From Streptomyces sp. NBC_00878 (lineage in GTDB: Bacteria > Actinomycetota > Actinomycetes > Streptomycetales > Streptomycetaceae): a stretch of 64,000 nucleotides of DNA. Every line of letters starts with the position of its first letter. The first letter of the stretch is position 1. Position numbers and translations under genes: made by a program. The notes below the pieces were generated by a model. The model worked only from the letters and a program-made list of their open reading frames with translations, was not told the origin of the DNA and did not search any database. Below, one piece after another: positions 53,082-62,598 of the stretch. The stretch lies in assembly GCF_026341515.1 (NCBI RefSeq), contig NZ_JAPEOK010000001.1, forward strand, positions 9,796,001 through 9,860,000, written 5' to 3'.

Positions 53082-54044
53082 ATGGCTGAAGTTCTCGTCT
53101 ACGTCGACCACGTGGACGGTGCCGTCCGCAAGCCCACCCTGGAGCTGCTGACGCTGGCCCGCCGCATCGGCGAGCCCGTCGCCGTCGCGCTGGGCAACGG
53201 CGCCGCCGACACCGCCGCCGCACTCGCCGAGCACGGCGCGGTCAAGGTCCTCACGCACGATGCCGCCGAGTACGCCGACTACCTGGTCGTACCGAAGGTG
53301 GACGCGCTGCAGGCCGCGTACGAGGCCGTCTCCCCGGCCGCCGTGCTCGTGCCGTCCTCTGCTGAGGGCAAGGAGATCGCCGCCCGTCTCGCGGTCCGTA
53401 TCGGCTCGGGCATCATCACCGACGCCACCGACCTGGAGGCCGGCGACGAGGGCCCGGTGGCCACGCAGTCCGCGTTCGCCGCCTCCTTCACCACCAAGTC
53501 CCGGATCTCCAAGGGCACCCCGGTCATCACGGTCAAGCCGAACTCGGCCGCCGTGGAGGCCGCCCCGGCCGCCGGCGCCGTCGAGGCGCTGTCCGTGTCC
53601 TTCTCGGACAAGGCGACCGGCACCAAGGTCACCGGCCGCACCCCGCGCGAGTCGACCGGCCGCCCCGAGCTGACCGAGGCCGCGATCGTGGTCTCCGGCG
53701 GCCGCGGCGTCAACGGCGCCGAGAACTTCGCGATCATCGAGGCGCTCGCCGACTCGCTCGGCGCGGCCGTCGGCGCCTCGCGTGCCGCGGTGGACGCCGG
53801 CTGGTACCCGCACACCAACCAGGTCGGCCAGACCGGCAAGTCCGTGTCGCCGCAGCTGTACATCGCCTCCGGCATCTCCGGCGCGATCCAGCACCGCGCC
53901 GGTATGCAGACCTCCAAGACGATCGTGGCCATCAACAAGGACGCCGAGGCCCCGATCTTCGACCTGGTCGACTACGGCGTGGTCGGCGACCTCTTCGAGG
54001 TCGTCCCGCAGCTCACCGACGAGATCAAGACCCGCAAGGGCTGA
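53082..54044 (+). CDS. etfA: Electron transfer flavoprotein alpha subunit
   Basis: 320 aa from ATG 53082 with GGAG upstream. N-terminal domain opening [28 protein letters not shown], and the C-terminal FAD domain with [69 protein letters not shown]. This GRG/GQTGK pattern is diagnostic of EtfA. Partner of the upstream EtfB. A long stem ends the unit. Confidence 0.96.
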   Translation: MAEVLVYVDHVDGAVRKPTLELLTLARRIGEPVAVALGNGAADTAAALAEHGAVKVLTHDAAEYADYLVVPKVDALQAAYEAVSPAAVLVPSSAEGKEIAARLAVRIGSGIITDATDLEAGDEGPVATQSAFAASFTTKSRISKGTPVITVKPNSAAVEAAPAAGAVEALSVSFSDKATGTKVTGRTPRESTGRPELTEAAIVVSGGRGVNGAENFAIIEALADSLGAAVGASRAAVDAGWYPHTNQVGQTGKSVSPQLYIASGISGAIQHRAGMQTSKTIVAINKDAEAPIFDLVDYGVVGDLFEVVPQLTDEIKTRKG

Positions 54045-54090
54045 GCGAGTTCCGCGGGTACCGCACAGGTACTCCGCAGGCACTTCCCGG

Positions 54091-54131
54091 GTCGAGGCCC
54101 CGGCGACCGTCACGGTCACCGGGGCCTCGAC
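54091..54131 (+). terminator. Strong hairpin after etfA
   Basis: GTCGAGGCCCCGG (54091-54103) pairs with CCGGGGCCTCGAC (54119-54131), extended by GACCG/CGGTC with one mismatch and a 3-base loop. It spans the end of the convergent endonuclease gene, so it may terminate both strands. Confidence 0.75.
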
Positions 54132-55043
54132 TCATGCCAGGGTCAGCGACGCCTGGACGGGCAGATGGTCGCTCGGGAACTGGCCGTTCACGGAGAAGGT
54201 GTTGATCGACGCCCGGTGCGTGGTCACGCCGGGCGTGGCGAGGATCCAGTCGATGCGGTCGCCGTCCGGGGTCAGGGGTCGGTAGCCGTGGAACGTGGCG
54301 TACAGCTCGCTCCGCTCGGCCGCGGTGTCCCAGCTGTCGACGAGTCCGGCGCCCAGCATGGTGTCGTAGACCGGGTTCTTGTGGGCGGCGACGTTGAAGT
54401 CGCCGGTCACCAGGAGCGGCAGGGAACGGTCGAGCCCGGCGATCCGTTGGGCGATCAGTGCCGCGGCACGCGCGCGTGCGTTCTGGCTCGCGTTGTCGAG
54501 ATGGGTGTTGAGGACGTAGAACTGCCGGTCCCCGTCGCCCAGATCGCGGAAGCGGACCCAGGTCACCATGCGTATGGACCCGCCGCCCCAGGTGTTCGAG
54601 CCGATCACGTTCGGGGTGTCGGAGAGCCAGAAGTGGTCGTACTCGACGGGGGCCAGTCTGCGGGTGTCGTAGTAGACCGCCATGAACTCGTCGCGGCTGC
54701 CGCCCGCGCGGCCCGTGCCGATCCAGTCGTAGTGCGGTGCGAGGTCGGCCTCGATGTCGCGGACCTGCTGGTACAGGCCCTCCTGGACGCCGATGACATG
54801 AGGCTGCTCCCGGCGCAGGAGCTCACGCGTCACGGGGCGGCGCACGGTCCAGCTGTTGGGTTCGACGGTGCTCGCGTAGCGCAGATTGAACGACATGACG
54901 TCCAGGCGGCTGCTCCTGGGCTCTCGGTTCGCCGCGGCGGCGGGTGTGGTGGACAGTGCTGTACTGGACAGAGGAAGGGTGACCGCCGCGGCGAGGGCGG
55001 TCTGGAGACCCAGGCGGCGCGAGACTCGACTGCGATGGGGCAC
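54132..55043 (-). CDS. Secreted endonuclease/exonuclease/phosphatase family protein
   Basis: 303 aa from GTG 55043 behind AAGGAG. A signal peptide with twin Arg (SRRLGLQTALAAAVTLPL) precedes the EEP fold: LDVMSFNLRYA, HVIGVQEGLYQQV (metal Glu), VLNTHLDNAS, LLVTGDFNVAAHKNP, DRIDWILATPG and FPSDHLPVQASL (catalytic His). DNase I-like; a phosphodiesterase or nuclease acting outside the cell. Confidence 0.92.
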   Translation of the reverse strand: MPHRSRVSRRLGLQTALAAAVTLPLSSTALSTTPAAAANREPRSSRLDVMSFNLRYASTVEPNSWTVRRPVTRELLRREQPHVIGVQEGLYQQVRDIEADLAPHYDWIGTGRAGGSRDEFMAVYYDTRRLAPVEYDHFWLSDTPNVIGSNTWGGGSIRMVTWVRFRDLGDGDRQFYVLNTHLDNASQNARARAAALIAQRIAGLDRSLPLLVTGDFNVAAHKNPVYDTMLGAGLVDSWDTAAERSELYATFHGYRPLTPDGDRIDWILATPGVTTHRASINTFSVNGQFPSDHLPVQASLTLA

Positions 55044-55271
55044 GGATGGCTCCTTCTGTGGCCGATGCCGGTTCCTGTGGGGGACGCCGGTTCTGCTGCG
55101 GACAGCGGACGAGTCGTGCGCATCGCAGTGTCGAAGCCAGGCGTGAACATGTCGAGATCCTGGGATGGCCCCCGGGAGAAGTCCAAGGGATGTTGACCGG
55201 CGCGAAGGTCCGCGGATAACTTCGATCTACGGATAACTGATTCCGTGGAGCGGAAAACAGGAGGGCGTGGC

Positions 55272-56576
55272 ATGGGCCAGGGCCAGCAGGAGAAGGTGGC
55301 GACGAGCCTCGCGGGCACGGTCGGCGAGGAGATCAGCGCCTCCCTCGCCCCGGTCGACGCCGAGCTGGAGCGCCGCTACCCCGGCGACCCGGGCACCCGC
55401 CAGCCCGTCCACACCGTGTACGTCCCCGGTGACGTCTTCGCCGCCGACACCATCCGCTCCTGGGGCGACCGGGCCCTCGCCGCCCTCGACGAACACGCAC
55501 CCGACGCCGACTCCTTCGCCGCCGTCCTGGGCCTCCCGGACGACCTCGCCGGGCCGGTCCACGACCGCGTACGCGCCAAGCTGGAGCACGAGCCCGTCGA
55601 AGACCTCCGCGTCGACTTCGAGGACGGGTACGGCCCGCGCCCGGACGCCGAGGAGGACGAGGCGGCGGCCCGCGCGGCACGGCTGGTCTCGGAGGCGTAC
55701 GAGAACGGCACGGCGGCCCCGTACATGGGCATCCGTATGAAGTGCATGGAGGCGCCCGTCCGCGACCGGGGCATCCGCACGCTCGACATCTTCCTCACCG
55801 GGCTGATGGGCGCCGGCGGCCTGCCCGACGGACTGGTCCTGACGCTGCCGAAGGTGACGTACGCCGAGCAGGTCACCGCGATGGTCCGGCTCCTGGAGGA
55901 GTTCGAGAAGACACGCGGCCTGGCGCCGGGGCGGATCGGCTTCGAGATCCAGATCGAGACCAGCCAGTCCATCCTCGCCACCGACGGCACCGCGACCGTC
56001 GCCCGTATGATCCAGGCCGCCGAGGGCCGTGCCACCGGACTGCACTACGGCACCTTCGACTACAGCGCCTGCCTGGGCGTCTCCGCCGCCTACCAGGCCA
56101 GCGACCACCCGGCCGCCGACCACGCCAAGGCGATCATGCAGGTCGCCGCCGCGGGTACCGGCGTCCGCGTCTCGGACGGCTCCACCAACGTCCTGCCCGT
56201 CGGCCCGACGGCAAAGGTCCACGACGCCTGGCGGCTGCACTACGGCCTCACCCGCCGAGCCCTCGCCCGCGCCTACTACCAGGGCTGGGACATGCACCCC
56301 GGACACATCCCGACGCGCTACGCGGCCGTCTTCGCGTTCTACCGCGAGGGCTTCGAGCAGGCCGCGGCCCGTCTCGCCCGGTACGCCAACCGCGCCGGCG
56401 GCGATGTCATGGATGAGCCCGCCACCGCCAAGGCCCTCAGCGGCTACCTCCTGCGCGGCCTGGACTGCGGAGCCCTCGACGTCGCGGAGGTGGCCCGCGC
56501 GACCGGCCTGACCCGCGCCGACCTGGAGAGCTTCGCGGCCCCCAGGCGCGGTGACCAGACCATCTCGGCGAAGTAG
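55272..56576 (+). CDS. DUF6986 aldolase/citrate-lyase-like protein
   Basis: 434 aa from ATG 55272 with GGAGGG six bases upstream. The TIM-barrel lyase signature is visible in RVDFEDGYGPRPDAEED, MGIRMKCMEAPVRDRGIRTLDIFLTG, LPKVTYAEQVTAMV, IGFEIQIETSQSILATDG and LHYGTFDYSACLGVSAAYQ, the CitE/HpcH-type Glu and Asp metal ligands. The C-terminal 100 residues are helical (YYQGWDMHPGHIPTRYAAVFAFYREGFEQAAARL). Substrate unknown; probably retro-Claisen or aldol chemistry. Confidence 0.88.
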   Translation: MGQGQQEKVATSLAGTVGEEISASLAPVDAELERRYPGDPGTRQPVHTVYVPGDVFAADTIRSWGDRALAALDEHAPDADSFAAVLGLPDDLAGPVHDRVRAKLEHEPVEDLRVDFEDGYGPRPDAEEDEAAARAARLVSEAYENGTAAPYMGIRMKCMEAPVRDRGIRTLDIFLTGLMGAGGLPDGLVLTLPKVTYAEQVTAMVRLLEEFEKTRGLAPGRIGFEIQIETSQSILATDGTATVARMIQAAEGRATGLHYGTFDYSACLGVSAAYQASDHPAADHAKAIMQVAAAGTGVRVSDGSTNVLPVGPTAKVHDAWRLHYGLTRRALARAYYQGWDMHPGHIPTRYAAVFAFYREGFEQAAARLARYANRAGGDVMDEPATAKALSGYLLRGLDCGALDVAEVARATGLTRADLESFAAPRRGDQTISAK

Positions 56577-56592
56577 GGCGGCCCCGAGGGGC

Positions 56593-57072
56593 TCATCCGT
56601 CCGCCAGGCGGCGCAGGAGGGACCGGGGCCGGTAGGGGATGACCTCGGCCAGTGAGATGGCGGTACTGGTCCGGTCGACTCCGTCGATGGCGAGGATCGC
56701 CTTGGTGACGCGGTGCAGGTCCGTGGTGTCCTTGGCGACCACCTGTGCGAGGAGGTCGGCGTCGCCGGTGGTGTAGTGCACCTCGATGACTTCGGGGAGG
56801 GCGAGCAGCCCCTCGTGGACGCCGGCGGGCTCGGCCTGGCTCACGGTGAGCGACATGAACGCCACCAGGCCGTATCCCAGGGTGGCGGGATCGACGCGTC
56901 GGCTGAAGGGCTTGAGCGTGCCGTCGGCGGCCATCCTCCGCAGCCGGGCGTGCACGGTGTTCCGGGCCACACCCAGGGTCTGGGCCAGGGCGAGGATCGT
57001 GGCGTCCGGGTCGTCGTCCAGGGCCAGGACGATCCGGGCATCCAAGGGGTCCATCAGTGTCATGGTGCGCAT
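56593..57072 (-). CDS. Lrp/AsnC family transcriptional regulator
   Basis: 159 aa from ATG 57072, with ATG 57063 and ATG 57054 as alternatives; no ribosome-binding site is obvious and CATAAT overlaps the start, so leaderless translation is possible. AsnC HTH: LDARIVLALDDDPDATILALAQTLGVARNTVHARLRRMAADGTL. The RAM domain follows (VAFMSLTVSQAEPAGVHEGL, YTTGDADLLAQVVAKDTTDLHRV). Divergent from the MFS transporter, which is its likely target. Confidence 0.9.
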   Translation of the reverse strand: MRTMTLMDPLDARIVLALDDDPDATILALAQTLGVARNTVHARLRRMAADGTLKPFSRRVDPATLGYGLVAFMSLTVSQAEPAGVHEGLLALPEVIEVHYTTGDADLLAQVVAKDTTDLHRVTKAILAIDGVDRTSTAISLAEVIPYRPRSLLRRLADG

Positions 57073-57200
57073 TATGTCATCTAAGAGCCACTGGATTGAG
57101 CATCTGTCGCAGTGAATCAGGGCTGTATTGCGCGAATGTCCTGGTGTGTGGTCAAGGTGGTGGGCGTTCCGCGCCCCCGCCCTGATGAAGGACACCCGCC

Positions 57201-58475
57201 ATGGCCTTGAAGACGCACCCCACCGGCACCGGCAGTGCCTGGATCGTCGTCGTGGCCGCCGGGGTCGCCGCCGGGCTGCAGGTGTGGAAGCTGCCGCCCG
57301 CGCTCCCGTTCCTGCGGCACGACCTGTCGCTCACCCTGGTCCAGGCCGGGACCCTGCTCGGGATCGTCCAGCTGGCCGGAATGCTCGGTGGACTCGCCGT
57401 CTCGCTCCTGGCCGAACTGATCGGCGAGCGGCGCTGTCTGATCGGGGGTCTTGTCCTGCTGTTCCTCGGATCGGCCGGCGGCGGCTTCGCCTGGTCGGCG
57501 GCTCCCCTGCTGGCCTCCCGGGCGGTCGAGGGCGCCGGTTTCATCCTGGCGGTGGTGACCGGCCCGGGGCTGATCCGCCGCAGCACCCCACCGGGCCGCT
57601 TCACCAAGGCCATGGGCTTCTGGGGCGCCTACCAGGGCATCGCCACCTTCGCCGGGCTCATCACCGGCGCACTGGTCCTCCAGGCGGTGCCGTGGCGGGT
57701 GTGGTGGTGGGCCATGGCCGTACTCGCGCTGGCGCCGCTGCCCTGGATCCTGGCCCGCGTGCCCCTCGACGACGCGGGCGGTACCGGTGGCGGGGCGGCC
57801 ACCGTCACCCGTACCACCCTCGCGCGCACCGCCATCAGCCGCGTCGGCCGCACCGTCCGAGCCCCCGCCCCCTGGACGGCCGGCCTCGTCTTCGCCTGCT
57901 ACACCCTCCAGTGGATGGCCGTGGTCGGGTTCCTGCCCACCATCTACCAGGACGGCGGGATGACGGGCAGCTGGCCGGGCGTCCTCAGTGCCGTGGTCGG
58001 CGCGGCGAACGCCATCGGCTCGATCGCCAACGCGGCCCTCATGAAACGCGGCCTGCCCGCCCGCGCCCTCCTCATCCCCGCCTTCACCCTCATGGCCACC
58101 ACATCGCTGTCGGCCTTCGCCGTCCACTGGCACACCGTCCCCGGAGGCACCGCCTGGCAGTTCCTGTGCGTCGTGGCCTTCTCGCTGACCGGCGGCGCGA
58201 TACCGGCCACCTTGCTGCGCATGATCGGCGACCTGACGCCGACCGGCGGCTCCGCTCCCGCCACCATGGGTCTGGTCCAGCAGCTCTTCAACGTCGGCAG
58301 CTTCGTCGGCCCCACCCTTGCTGCATGGCTGGCCACCCGCACGGGCGGCTGGCACTCCACCTGGTGGCTGACCTGTGCCTGCGCGGCCGCGGGCATTGTC
58401 CTCACTCTCCGCCTCAGGCCTGAACCCTCACGATCAGGCACTCAGGATCGAGACCTTCGAGGAACAGCCTCCTGA
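57201..58475 (+). CDS. MFS transporter (CynX/NimT-like)
   Basis: 424 aa from ATG 57201. Twelve hydrophobic segments in two halves. Loop 2-3 GGLAVSLLAELIGERRCLIGG and LLASRAVEGAGFILAVVTGPGLIRRSTPPG resemble CynX-type cyanate/nitrate-family permeases. The second half includes WMAVVGFLPTIYQDGGMTGSWPGVLSAVVGAANAIG. Divergent from the Lrp regulator, so import or export of an amino acid-like compound is plausible. Confidence 0.9.
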   Translation: MALKTHPTGTGSAWIVVVAAGVAAGLQVWKLPPALPFLRHDLSLTLVQAGTLLGIVQLAGMLGGLAVSLLAELIGERRCLIGGLVLLFLGSAGGGFAWSAAPLLASRAVEGAGFILAVVTGPGLIRRSTPPGRFTKAMGFWGAYQGIATFAGLITGALVLQAVPWRVWWWAMAVLALAPLPWILARVPLDDAGGTGGGAATVTRTTLARTAISRVGRTVRAPAPWTAGLVFACYTLQWMAVVGFLPTIYQDGGMTGSWPGVLSAVVGAANAIGSIANAALMKRGLPARALLIPAFTLMATTSLSAFAVHWHTVPGGTAWQFLCVVAFSLTGGAIPATLLRMIGDLTPTGGSAPATMGLVQQLFNVGSFVGPTLAAWLATRTGGWHSTWWLTCACAAAGIVLTLRLRPEPSRSGTQDRDLRGTAS

Positions 58476-58575
58476 AGTAGCGACCGCGTCACAGCCACAG
58501 CGCCCCCACACGGCTGTCACTTCCGCCCCGTAGGCTGTCAGGCATTCAGTGATGTGACACAAGAACGGGGCAGCG

Positions 58576-60570
58576 GTGTCTTCGGGGGAGAACCAACAGC
58601 CAGGGCAGAAGGACCGGCCGGACGGGTCTGACCAGCCCGACGGGATCGGTCGGCTCCTCGCCGGGCGGTACCGCGTCGTGGCCCAGCTCGGCCGCGGCGG
58701 CATGGGCATCGTCTGGCGCGCCCTCGACGAGGTCCTGCACCGCGAGGTCGCGGTCAAGGAACTGCGGACGTTCTCGGACGCGGCCCCGCCCGAACTGGCC
58801 AACCTGGGGCTGCGCATGCAGCGCGAGGCGCGCGCGGCGGCCCGGGTCCGCCACACCGGAGTCGTCGCCGTGCACGACGTGGCCCAGGTCGACGGCCGGC
58901 CGCTGATCGTCATGGAGCTGGTGGACGGGCCGTCCCTGGACGACATCCAGCGCGAGCGCGGCACCCTCGACGCGCGCGAGGTGGCCGGTATCGGCGCGAA
59001 GGTCATGGACGCGCTCTCCGCGGCCCACCGCGTCGGAGAGCTCCACCGTGATGTGAAGCCCGGCAACATCCTGCTCGACCGCTCCGTCCGGGTCGTCCTC
59101 ACCGACTTCGGCATCGCCACGATGGAGGACCCGGGCGACGGCTCCGCCACCCATCTCACCCGCAGCGGCGAACTGGTCGGCTCCCTGGACTACTTGGCAC
59201 CCGAGCGGGCCCAGGGACACGACCCGGGTCCCGCCTCCGACATCTGGGCTCTGGGCGCGACCCTGTACGCGGCCGTGGAGGGCACCTCGCCGTTCCGCCG
59301 TACGTCGACCTGGTCCACGCTCACGGCGATCGTGGCCGAACCGCTGCCGGAGCCGCCGCGCGCCGGACCGCTCGGCCCTGTCCTGCGGCAACTGATGGAC
59401 AAACAGCCGGAGTCACGCCCGACCGCCGACGAAGCGTGCCGCCTGCTGCAAGCGGTGGCGGACTCGACCGAGCGCGACTCGGCGACGAGAGGGTCTCGCG
59501 CGCCCGCGCCCCGGCCGCGCGAGACGACGGAGCGGAGCGTGCCGGCGGTGTGGCCGGGCTTCGGGCCACCGGAGCCGGGCGCCGCGGGCTTCGGGCCCGC
59601 TGGCACGGACGGGTCGGGGGCCGGGCAGTCGAACGGCTCCGGGATCGGCGTTCCGGTGGCGGGCCAGGCGGGCTTCGGCGCCCCGGATCAGAGCGAGGCG
59701 GGGACTGGGGTCGCGGGTACAGGTACAGGTACGGGTTCGGGGGAGCCCGCATTCGGCGCCGCGGGCGCCGGTGGGTTCGGGCCCGGAGCTCAGGCGGCGA
59801 GTTCACCGGGGTCCGCAACCCCGACGCCGGGCGGCGGAACGGGCGTCTCGGCGGCGACCTTGATATCGCCTTCGGAATCGGCGTCAGTATCGGCGCCGGC
59901 TTCGGTATCGGCCTCCGCCGGGAGCGGATCCGAACCCGGATTCCCGACCGTGGACGACGGGACGGCGCCCGGGGCTCAGCAGCCGGCCGGCCATGGCCCT
60001 GTGGCCGGAGGCTCCTCCGTGACAACCTCGGTGGCCCAGTCCTCCGCTCCCCGGCGCAAGGGGAGAACCCTGCTCGCCGCCGCCGCGGTCACCGTCGTTC
60101 TGGCGGCGACCGGCGTCACCGTCGCCTTCCTGAACGGCTTCGGCACGGAACAGGGCGACAAGGTGGAGTCCGCGACGCCGAGCGGGGAGCAGGAGCGCGC
60201 CGAGGACACCACGCCCAAGCCGACCAACGGTGCCACCGGAGACGACGGTTCGGACGACACACCCGATGGGGACGACCCCAGCCCCGCCCCGGTCTGTGAG
60301 GCCGTCGGCGGCGGCAAGTACAACTGCGAGGTCTGGAAGACCGCCACGTCCTACACCGCCGCGGGCGCCGAGGTGGGCACTCTCAACGCGGGCACCAACT
60401 ACTTCTACTGCCAGCGGAACCTCGGCCGCCGTGAGACCTACGGCGAGTGGACGAACGTCTGGTGGGCGCAGACCGACGACGACAGCGGCAACACGGACGT
60501 CTTCGTCAGCGACGTCTACATCAAGGGTGGCGACAACGACGCGCCGCTGCCAGGACTGCCCGTCTGCTGA
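58576..60570 (+). CDS. Transmembrane Ser/Thr protein kinase
   Basis: 664 aa from GTG 58576. Hanks kinase: GRGGMG loop at about 39-44, Lys 61 in VAVKEL, HRDVKPGN with Asp 159 and DFG at about 177-179. A long Gly/Pro/Ser-rich juxtamembrane linker (about 310-490) leads to one TM helix (TLLAAAAVTVVLAATGVTVAFLNGF) and a ~100-residue extracellular C-terminal domain with two cysteine pairs (NCEVWKT...FYCQRN, LPGLPVC end) that looks like an SH3b-type ligand sensor. Its 3' end overlaps the opposite gene by 55 bases. Confidence 0.93.
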   Translation: MSSGENQQPGQKDRPDGSDQPDGIGRLLAGRYRVVAQLGRGGMGIVWRALDEVLHREVAVKELRTFSDAAPPELANLGLRMQREARAAARVRHTGVVAVHDVAQVDGRPLIVMELVDGPSLDDIQRERGTLDAREVAGIGAKVMDALSAAHRVGELHRDVKPGNILLDRSVRVVLTDFGIATMEDPGDGSATHLTRSGELVGSLDYLAPERAQGHDPGPASDIWALGATLYAAVEGTSPFRRTSTWSTLTAIVAEPLPEPPRAGPLGPVLRQLMDKQPESRPTADEACRLLQAVADSTERDSATRGSRAPAPRPRETTERSVPAVWPGFGPPEPGAAGFGPAGTDGSGAGQSNGSGIGVPVAGQAGFGAPDQSEAGTGVAGTGTGTGSGEPAFGAAGAGGFGPGAQAASSPGSATPTPGGGTGVSAATLISPSESASVSAPASVSASAGSGSEPGFPTVDDGTAPGAQQPAGHGPVAGGSSVTTSVAQSSAPRRKGRTLLAAAAVTVVLAATGVTVAFLNGFGTEQGDKVESATPSGEQERAEDTTPKPTNGATGDDGSDDTPDGDDPSPAPVCEAVGGGKYNCEVWKTATSYTAAGAEVGTLNAGTNYFYCQRNLGRRETYGEWTNVWWAQTDDDSGNTDVFVSDVYIKGGDNDAPLPGLPVC

Positions 60571-61328
60571 TCGCGTACGTACTTCTCCAGTCCGGAAGCC
60601 GTCGTCCACCCCTCGTCGGCGAACAGCCGGGTGCCCGCGGCACAGAGCCGCAGATCGCCGCGGGCCCGCGCGCAGAACTCCTCGGGTGTGGTGCCGAACA
60701 GGTGCCGCAACCGCGGTGACCCGGCGAGGAGTTCGGTGAGCAGCGGCCGCTCGCCGGGATGCCTCAGCGGTGTCCCCGTACCGTCGTGGAGGACTCCGCG
60801 CCGGTTGACGTAGAGGTGGGCGCCGTCGAGTGTGGCGCCCGACTCCAGCTCGATCCGGACATCGGCGGCGGGCAGCGGCACGCGGTCGTACGCACCGGCC
60901 GGGGCCGTGACTCCCTCGCTCGCGTCGACCGCCGCGAGCTGCGCCGGGTCCAGCCAGGTGAGGAACAACTCGCGGGTGTGCCCGGGTGCGTGGAAGGGCG
61001 ACGCGGACACGTACCCCATCGCGCTGACGTGCGCGGAGACGCCCACCTCCAACCCGGTGACCCGAGCCTTCACCAGCGGGATCGGGGACGACAGCCCGTA
61101 CTCCCGCATTTTGTGCCGGAGTTGAGCGGGGCAGGCGTTGGAGCCGACCGCCAGGACCGGGACGCGGTCCGGGAACGTGTGGCGGGTGAGGGGCAACAGC
61201 CGGTCCCCGTCCAGGAGTCCCGATTCCCGCGGCCACGCGCCCGGATAGGCCAGCGGGTGGTCGCGCGGCGCTTCGGCGAGGCCGAGGGCTTCCAGGGTGC
61301 GGTCGGCATCCTTGTCCGGAGGCGTCAT
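60516..61328 (-). CDS. Conserved protein with a GGCT-like N-half, unassigned function
   Basis: 270 aa. VPVLAVGSNACPAQLRHKMREYG resembles the YGSN loop of gamma-glutamylcyclotransferase-like folds, and LTWLDPAQLAAVDASEGV fits an inner helix. The rest is unfamiliar: LDGAHLYVNRRGVLHDGTGTPLRHPGERPLLTELLAGSP. The gene overlaps the kinase gene's 3' end tail-to-tail. Function unknown. Confidence 0.7.
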   Translation of the reverse strand: MTPPDKDADRTLEALGLAEAPRDHPLAYPGAWPRESGLLDGDRLLPLTRHTFPDRVPVLAVGSNACPAQLRHKMREYGLSSPIPLVKARVTGLEVGVSAHVSAMGYVSASPFHAPGHTRELFLTWLDPAQLAAVDASEGVTAPAGAYDRVPLPAADVRIELESGATLDGAHLYVNRRGVLHDGTGTPLRHPGERPLLTELLAGSPRLRHLFGTTPEEFCARARGDLRLCAAGTRLFADEGWTTASGLEKYVRDQQTGSPGSGASLSPPLM

Positions 61329-61331
61329 CGG

Positions 61332-62396
61332 TCAGTCCGCGGGCGGCAGTTCGCCCGAGCCGCGGGTGATCAGACGCGTCGGGAGCTCGATGCGTTCAGG
61401 CAGGACGAGGGAGCCGTCGAGCTGACGGAACAGGCGCTCGGCGGCGGTACGGCCGAGCTGCGCGGCGTCCTGGGCGACAACGGTGACCCCGGGCTGGAGA
61501 AGATCGGCGAGCTCGATGTCGTCGAAACCGACCAGGGCGACGGAGCGGGGCCGCTCGGCGAGGACCCGTACGACGGTGACCGTCACCCGGTTGTTGCCCG
61601 CGAAGATCGCGGTGACGGGGGAGGAACCGGACAGCATGTCCTCGGTCGCCGTGCGTACCCGCTGCGGGTCGGTGACGCCCAGGGACATCCAGGCGTCCTC
61701 GACCGGGATCCCGGCGTCCTCCATGGCGGCGCGGTAGCCGCGCAGACGCTCGGCGGAGGTGTGGATGCGCGGCATGTCACCGATGAACCCGATCCGGCGA
61801 TGGCCGTGCGCGATGAGGTGGGCGACGCCGTCGCGCGCACCGCCGAAGCTGTCGGAGAGCACGACGTCCGCGTCGATCTGGCCGGCCGGGCGGTCCACGA
61901 AGACCGTGGCGACCCCCGCCTTTATCTCGGGCTCCAGATAGCGGTGGTCGTCACCGGCCGGGATGACGACGAGCCCGTCCACGCGGCGCGCGCACAGCGC
62001 GAGGACCAGCTCCTGCTCGCGGTCCGGGTCCTCGGCGCTGGAGCCGTTGATCAACAGGGCGCCGTGGGCGCGGGCAACTTCCTCCACCGCACGGCTCAGC
62101 GGGCCGTAGAACGGGTCCGCGAGATCTTCCAGTACGAGGCCGATGCTCGCCGTGCGCCCCTTGCGGAGCACCCGCGCGCTGTCGTTGCGCCGGAAGCCCA
62201 GCGCGTCGATCGCTTCCTGTACGCGGCGCTCGGTGTCCGGGGTGACTCCGGGCTCGCCGTTGACTACACGCGATACCGTCTTCAGGCCGACCCCGGCACG
62301 CGCCGCGACGTCCTTCATCGTCGGACGGTTGCCGTAGCGGCTCTCGGTTCGGCGTGCGGTCTCGGCCACGATGCGCTGTCCTGTCCTGTAGTCCAT
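61332..62396 (-). CDS. LacI family transcriptional regulator
   Basis: 354 aa from ATG 62396. N-terminal HTH with hinge: TMKDVAARAGVGLKTVSRVVNGEPGVTPDTERRVQEAIDALGFRRNDSARVLRKG, then the periplasmic-binding fold (SIGLVLEDLADPFYGPLSRAVEEVARAHGALL; VALVGFDDIELADLLQPGVTVVAQDAAQLGRTAAERLF). Sugar-responsive repressor, probably of the divergent ROK kinase gene, through the GACAACGTTGTC site. Confidence 0.93.
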   Translation of the reverse strand: MDYRTGQRIVAETARRTESRYGNRPTMKDVAARAGVGLKTVSRVVNGEPGVTPDTERRVQEAIDALGFRRNDSARVLRKGRTASIGLVLEDLADPFYGPLSRAVEEVARAHGALLINGSSAEDPDREQELVLALCARRVDGLVVIPAGDDHRYLEPEIKAGVATVFVDRPAGQIDADVVLSDSFGGARDGVAHLIAHGHRRIGFIGDMPRIHTSAERLRGYRAAMEDAGIPVEDAWMSLGVTDPQRVRTATEDMLSGSSPVTAIFAGNNRVTVTVVRVLAERPRSVALVGFDDIELADLLQPGVTVVAQDAAQLGRTAAERLFRQLDGSLVLPERIELPTRLITRGSGELPPAD

Positions 62397-62466
62397 GGGG
62401 CTGCGTCGGTCCTGAGGATGCTCGGTTGGTCGCCAGATCGGGGTGTGGCGTCGAGCATAGAGCCTG

Positions 62467-62478
62467 GACAACGTTGTC
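62467..62478. promoter_or_regulatory. LacI operator GACAACGTTGTC
   Basis: A perfect 12-bp palindrome with the central CG step usual for LacI proteins, placed between the divergent lacI-type and ROK kinase genes. Control of both by the regulator is likely. Confidence 0.65.
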
Positions 62479-62598
62479 AGATGCGAGAGAGACTGTCCAT
62501 CGCAATCACCGGATTACTCTCCTACCCTGCCCCACCGCGCGACCGGCCTGCCCTTTCCTCATGGTCCACACAGGATCCCAACGGGAGAACTCACACTG

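Noticed and set aside
57073..57200. Operator in the Lrp/MFS intergenic region
   Set aside because: CACTG/CAGTG arms separated by 16 bases were seen but are too weak and short to call.
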